From Danxiaibacter flavus (GTDB lineage Bacteria; Bacteroidota; Bacteroidia; Chitinophagales; Chitinophagaceae), in assembly GCF_041060425.1 (NCBI RefSeq), contig NZ_JAULBC010000002.1, positions 372,001-436,000 of the forward strand: a stretch of DNA of 64,000 bases, read 5' to 3'. Below the pieces are notes generated by a model. It was not told the DNA's origin. It saw nothing but the letters and a program-made list of their open reading frames with translations, and did not search any database. Numbering within the stretch: the stretch's first letter is position 1; every line of letters starts with the position of its first letter. Made by a program: the position numbers and the translations under genes. Shown one piece after another: positions 60,509 to 64,000 of the stretch.

Positions 60509-62656
60509 TTAGGTTAGGGTATGAGGGAGAGTTAACACAAATTCTGCCCCGTTACCCGGACTGGATATAATGTCTATTTTACCATGATGGTTGTTAATTA
60601 TTTTGAACACAATGGCCATTCCCAACCCCGTTCCTTCACCAACATCCTTTGTTGTAAAGAACGGCTCATAAATTTTCTGTTTCACCTCTTCAGTCATACC
60701 TATACCACTATCTTTTATCGAGATCTGTATTTTTTCATCCTCTGTATCCCGCGTGCTGATCGTGATACATTCACTATCGCCCATCGGCTTTTTGGCCATG
60801 ATAGCTTGTATACCGTTGTTGATAATGTTCATAAACACCTGGTTCAGCTTTCCGGGATAACAATCAATCTCTCCGTTGGCTTTAAAGTCTTTTTTAATGG
60901 CAATGTTGTAGGGAGTGCTATTTTTCAGCAACACCAGCGTGGAGTCAATACCCTCATGCACATTTACTGTCTTCATTTCGCTTTCATCAAGCCTGCTGAA
61001 AGTTCTTAAACCACGAACTATTTCAGCTGTTCTATCCGCACCTTCTTCTATTCCTTTTATAAGGCTTTTTATTTCACTCTTCACAAAAGGCACGTCGATC
61101 TGTTGCTGTAAGCTGTTTATTTTCTTCAGATGGGGTCTAACATCATCGCCGTTTACTTCATGCAGCTTGTTATACTCGTCAATTATATCGAAAAGATCAT
61201 TTATATCCAGTTGCAGCGGCTTGATATTCGATTTAACAAAATTGATCGGATTGTTAATTTCATGCGCAATACCGGCAGTAAGCTGACCGAGAGAGGCCAT
61301 CTTCTCCGCTTCAACGAGTTGCGTTTGTGCATCCTTCAACTCCGTAAGCGCACTATTAAGCTGATTGTTTGAGTTTTGTAACTCGTCTGTTCGCTCTGCT
61401 ACTTTTCTTTCCAGGATAACGTTTTGCTCTCTCACAAGACCTTCATTCTCCTGCGATACCCTAAGCGCTTCAGCCTGCGATAATTCTTTTTCTTTCTGTA
61501 AGATGTTGATCTTATCGGCCAATGCAAATGACAGCAAGGTTACCTCAAGTGCTGAACCTATCAACAACAACGAATTAGTGAAAAGGTTGTATTGCACTAT
61601 ATCCAGATCTTTTAACACAAAGAAAATTACACTAAGCAGGAAGAAAGACCAGGCTACTATAAAGAACCTCGCCGCACGGTTGCCCTTTAACGAAAGTCTG
61701 AAGCCCGCAATCCAGATGGAGATACAGCCAACAAAAGCCACTACGTCAATGATAATGTAGCCGATGTTATATAAACCAAACATCGTAAGTGCAAGACTTA
61801 TGCAGTAAGAAAAAATAAACAGTTGCAATATCTTATCAAAAACGGGTATGTTGTGAGATGTTTGCAAAAATACCCTTAAGAAAAGAGCTACTGAAATACC
61901 GGACAGGGCACCGGACCAGTTAAGGCTCTGGCTGATGATGTAATTGTTCTCCCCCCATACAAAACGGTAACCGTAACCATAAATGCAGAATTGCGCAAGG
62001 CCCACACAAAAGATATACATTACATAGTAGAGATAGTTGATATCCCTTACGGTAAAGTATACAAATATGTTGTAGAAGAACATTACAAGTATTATCCCGA
62101 TGTAGATGCCGAAAAGGAAGTCATCCCGGCCAAGATCTGCCTGAACATTTTCGTGAGAACCTACATAGGTAGGTATGATTATTTGACCATGACTTTTTAT
62201 TTTCAGATAAAAAGTTTTGGTAGTGTTTTTAGGCACTTTTACAAAGAATGTAGGGTTTTGGTTGTTATAGGTTTGTTTGCTTATCAAAACCTGGTTTCCG
62301 GAATGAATCGCTTTTGTGATAGAATCGTCCTGGTAATAGAGATCTACATAATTCAGCTGGGAATTATGCACATAAATCATCAGTTCCGATTTTGAAGTAG
62401 TATTGGTTACTGAAAATTTCAACCAGAAAGCCGAGTTTGAAATTCCTTTATTGGGAACGCGTCCTTCAACCGGGGTCCAATTATTGGAATTCATCACATA
62501 GTTAAAACCGGCTGTATCCGCTTTATCTTCAAACAAAGAAATGTGTTGGCTATTGATCAAAACCGTGCTTTTCTCATTCAGAGAAAGTGCATCGGGGGCT
62601 GCGTGCAGAAGTATGGTGAAAAGCTGTAAAACAATTAAGCTGACAAATTTCTTCAT
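60509..62656 (-). CDS. 7TMR-DISM sensor histidine kinase
   Basis: A 715-residue membrane kinase. After a signal (KFVSLIVLQLFTILLHAA) comes a periplasmic DISMED2-type beta domain (about 25-175), seven membrane helices (about 178-385), a coiled coil (385-450, with ERKVAERTDELQNSNNQLNSA) and a HisKA domain with H465 in AGIAHEINNPINF. HATPase motifs are INNGIQAIMAKKP, SIKDSGIGMTEEV and GEGTGLGMAIVFKIINNHHG. The extracellular domain probably binds a small ligand. The start overlaps the stop of the acyltransferase-like gene (ATGA), suggesting coupled synthesis of a signal maker and its sensor. Confidence 0.93.
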   Translation of the reverse strand: MKKFVSLIVLQLFTILLHAAPDALSLNEKSTVLINSQHISLFEDKADTAGFNYVMNSNNWTPVEGRVPNKGISNSAFWLKFSVTNTTSKSELMIYVHNSQLNYVDLYYQDDSITKAIHSGNQVLISKQTYNNQNPTFFVKVPKNTTKTFYLKIKSHGQIIIPTYVGSHENVQADLGRDDFLFGIYIGIILVMFFYNIFVYFTVRDINYLYYVMYIFCVGLAQFCIYGYGYRFVWGENNYIISQSLNWSGALSGISVALFLRVFLQTSHNIPVFDKILQLFIFSYCISLALTMFGLYNIGYIIIDVVAFVGCISIWIAGFRLSLKGNRAARFFIVAWSFFLLSVIFFVLKDLDIVQYNLFTNSLLLIGSALEVTLLSFALADKINILQKEKELSQAEALRVSQENEGLVREQNVILERKVAERTDELQNSNNQLNSALTELKDAQTQLVEAEKMASLGQLTAGIAHEINNPINFVKSNIKPLQLDINDLFDIIDEYNKLHEVNGDDVRPHLKKINSLQQQIDVPFVKSEIKSLIKGIEEGADRTAEIVRGLRTFSRLDESEMKTVNVHEGIDSTLVLLKNSTPYNIAIKKDFKANGEIDCYPGKLNQVFMNIINNGIQAIMAKKPMGDSECITISTRDTEDEKIQISIKDSGIGMTEEVKQKIYEPFFTTKDVGEGTGLGMAIVFKIINNHHGKIDIISSPGNGAEFVLTLPHTLT

Positions 62657-63414
62657 GTTGTAGCAAAATGGGATTCTAACGGCAAGTTAAGTACACTTGC
62701 CGAATTTACGCGCAAATCATAATTTACAATGATTTCGCCTTTGGGTCCTTTTTCAATGGCTGTCTGAACGGGTCGGTTTCTCATATCGAGTATTCTTTCC
62801 CTGTCTTCTTCATTTGCACCTTCTAAATCTGCCGGATCTTCAATTATCAGCGCGGTCGCAAGCAAATCTTCTTTTGGATAATAGAAAGTACCATTTATTC
62901 CAAGTTTTTTTATGATGCGAAAACCAACACGCATACAGTTTTTATAAGTGGCTTGTGAGGCAAATGCAAACAAACTTCCCAATCTTAACTGTTCAATAAT
63001 TGCGACTCCCACTCTTCCAAGAAAAATACTTCCAATGCCAAATCCTGCCACCTCACGGGAGTTCCACAATCCACAGAACTCGGCAGTGCGGCCAGGTATC
63101 TTAGCCTTTACGTAGTCAAAAATAGATGTATCAAGATCATCGATGGCAGTCTCGATAGGTAACGGCAACTGGCCACTCGCAATTTGAATGCGGGCGCCAC
63201 CCATTACTTTTCCAAGCTCTGCAGACTCCACCATTACGATAAAAGTATAAGGTTCATTCATCCAGTCAAGGCTGGCAGATGTTACCTGTGTAACGCCGTA
63301 TGCTTCCAGGATTTTACGGTGCCCCTGAATATACCTCATGGTGTCATCCGGATTTTCATCAGCTCTGAATATCCGGATATCTACAGTCATTCTGCTATCC
63401 TTGTCCTGCACCAT
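62653..63414 (-). CDS. GNAT-fold protein similar to LuxI/FeeM acyl-amino-acid synthases
   Basis: A 253-residue protein. A GNAT-like core is visible: an N-terminal RIFRADENPDDTMRYIQGHRKILEAYGV helix region, MGGARIQIASGQLPLPIE (comparable to the GGxRL-LP strand of autoinducer synthases), AEFCGLWNSREVAGFGIGSIFLG (an E-then-GxGxG acyl-CoA/ACP-binding motif) and FASQATYKNCMRVGFRIIKKLG (motif B). The middle FYYP resembles FeeM. No named family is certain. It is followed by the 7TMR-DISM kinase (4-bp overlap) and preceded by a ThiF-like gene, so an acylated signal is a reasonable but unproven hypothesis. Confidence 0.65.
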   Translation of the reverse strand: MVQDKDSRMTVDIRIFRADENPDDTMRYIQGHRKILEAYGVTQVTSASLDWMNEPYTFIVMVESAELGKVMGGARIQIASGQLPLPIETAIDDLDTSIFDYVKAKIPGRTAEFCGLWNSREVAGFGIGSIFLGRVGVAIIEQLRLGSLFAFASQATYKNCMRVGFRIIKKLGINGTFYYPKEDLLATALIIEDPADLEGANEEDRERILDMRNRPVQTAIEKGPKGEIIVNYDLRVNSASVLNLPLESHFATT

Positions 63415-63424
63415 TTCTTGTATA

Positions 63425-64000
63425 TTACTGTTTGTTTGTCACGATATCATCCACGTCAATGTAAAACCTACCTGAAGGAACATCTTCTCCCAAACTGATC
63501 TTCCTGCATACGTGGGCTGCGTTAGCGCCGCCAGCCAAAACAGAGGAAGCCAATTGAGGCCATGTTGAAATTGTTTTTCCAATTTCGCCCAGCGATTTTT
63601 TCAACCCTTGAGATATTTGCTCTACGCCAACGATAGCAGCCGTGAGCTGAAATCTTTCATGCGGTTGTAAATTCTCCAGGTTAGTTAGGGATTCTTCAGG
63701 AATTCTGCCATGGAACAGGGCACGGTCTGGTTGCAGATCAAAGCGTTCTATATCCAGCATGCCACGATCACTGGTATCCATAATTACAGGAATACCATGC
63801 TTTCGTGCAAAGAAACGTAAAGATATTTTCATTTCAAGGCTGTCGCACTCATCAATTATCACATCGAGCTTGCCATTTTTCAAAAAGAACTCTTCAATAT
63901 TGTCGATCGTTAAGCCTTCTTCAAATGTCGTTACGTTGAGAAAAGGATCTATTTCAGCTATTTCCCGTGCTACTATGTTTACCTTCAATTCCCCGATGTT
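63425..64000 (-). CDS. ThiF/E1-like adenylyltransferase, C-terminal part (cut by window edge)
   Basis: The gene runs off the right edge; the frame is open up to 64000 and the visible part is about 191 codons. NIGELKVNIVAREIAEIDPFLNV and NGKLDVIIDECDSLEMKISLRFFARKHGIPVIMDTSDRGMLDIERF match the ThiF/MoeB/E1 Rossmann fold (the IDxxD and GIP-xxMDT segments). A C-terminal ASSVLAGGANAAHVCRKISLGEDVPSGRFYIDVDD resembles the tail of Rv1355c/MoeY-like proteins. E1-like enzymes adenylate C-terminal or carboxyl groups. It lies 10 bp before the acyltransferase-like gene and is the first visible gene of the four-gene operon. Confidence 0.7.
   Translation of the reverse strand, partial: NIGELKVNIVAREIAEIDPFLNVTTFEEGLTIDNIEEFFLKNGKLDVIIDECDSLEMKISLRFFARKHGIPVIMDTSDRGMLDIERFDLQPDRALFHGRIPEESLTNLENLQPHERFQLTAAIVGVEQISQGLKKSLGEIGKTISTWPQLASSVLAGGANAAHVCRKISLGEDVPSGRFYIDVDDIVTNKQ

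Overview
The window looks like a chromosomal segment of a Bacteroidota bacterium, most likely in or near Chitinophagaceae. This rests on the kinds of genes present (LytS/LytTR pair, 7TMR-DISM kinase, GH110, DUF1080, DUF4833, SNF2 helicase), on scarce Shine-Dalgarno sites, on a few TAnnTTTG-type -7 elements, and on intergenic repeats. I saw no rRNA, tRNA, insertion sequence, phage gene or CRISPR array. The family placement is inference.

Layout. 1-5 kb: the N-terminal part of a ClC chloride transporter, a divergent Fnr-like regulator, a secreted protein and a LytS/LytTR two-component pair. 5.1-21.3 kb: a complete respiratory complex I operon on the minus strand, nuoA-B-CD-E-F-G-H-I-J-K-L-M-N, with NuoC and NuoD fused. 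21.3-31.9 kb: a CBS protein, a 52-residue membrane protein, a PQQ-type sugar dehydrogenase, a GH110 galactosidase with a DUF1080 lipoprotein, a gamma-glutamyltransferase, an isolated Rossmann-fold protein under a perfect 20-bp palindrome, and a methyltransferase. 32.1-43.4 kb: topoisomerase III, small stress or enzyme-like proteins, a PAS histidine kinase, two alpha/beta hydrolases and PlsC. 43.4-58.1 kb: PriA, a ParE-type toxin-antitoxin pair lodged between two arrays of an ~83-bp repeat, MurB, a VWA/MoxR pair, an SNF2 helicase, a Gfo/Idh/MocA oxidoreductase and an ENPP-like phosphodiesterase. 58.6-64 kb: a DinB protein and a tight four-gene signalling operon (ThiF-like E1, LuxI/FeeM-like acyltransferase, 7TMR-DISM histidine kinase, receiver-kinase).

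The most unusual feature is not a gene. Many gene borders carry degenerate arrays with a period of about seven bases. The core word differs between gaps (for example ACGTTGT, CAGCTAT, GTGAATA, GTACATC, GGTGTCA), but the polarity follows one rule. One arm begins in or directly after the upstream stop codon; the reverse-complement arm, where present, ends near or at the next start codon. Two such composites are partly duplicated, and some arrays run into coding sequence: the NuoM C-terminus, the NuoJ stop, and the start of a GNAT gene. The ~83-bp repeat lies upstream of the starts of nuoI, the antitoxin and murB in one orientation.

All calls come from reading the sequence and from known family motifs; no database search was run.
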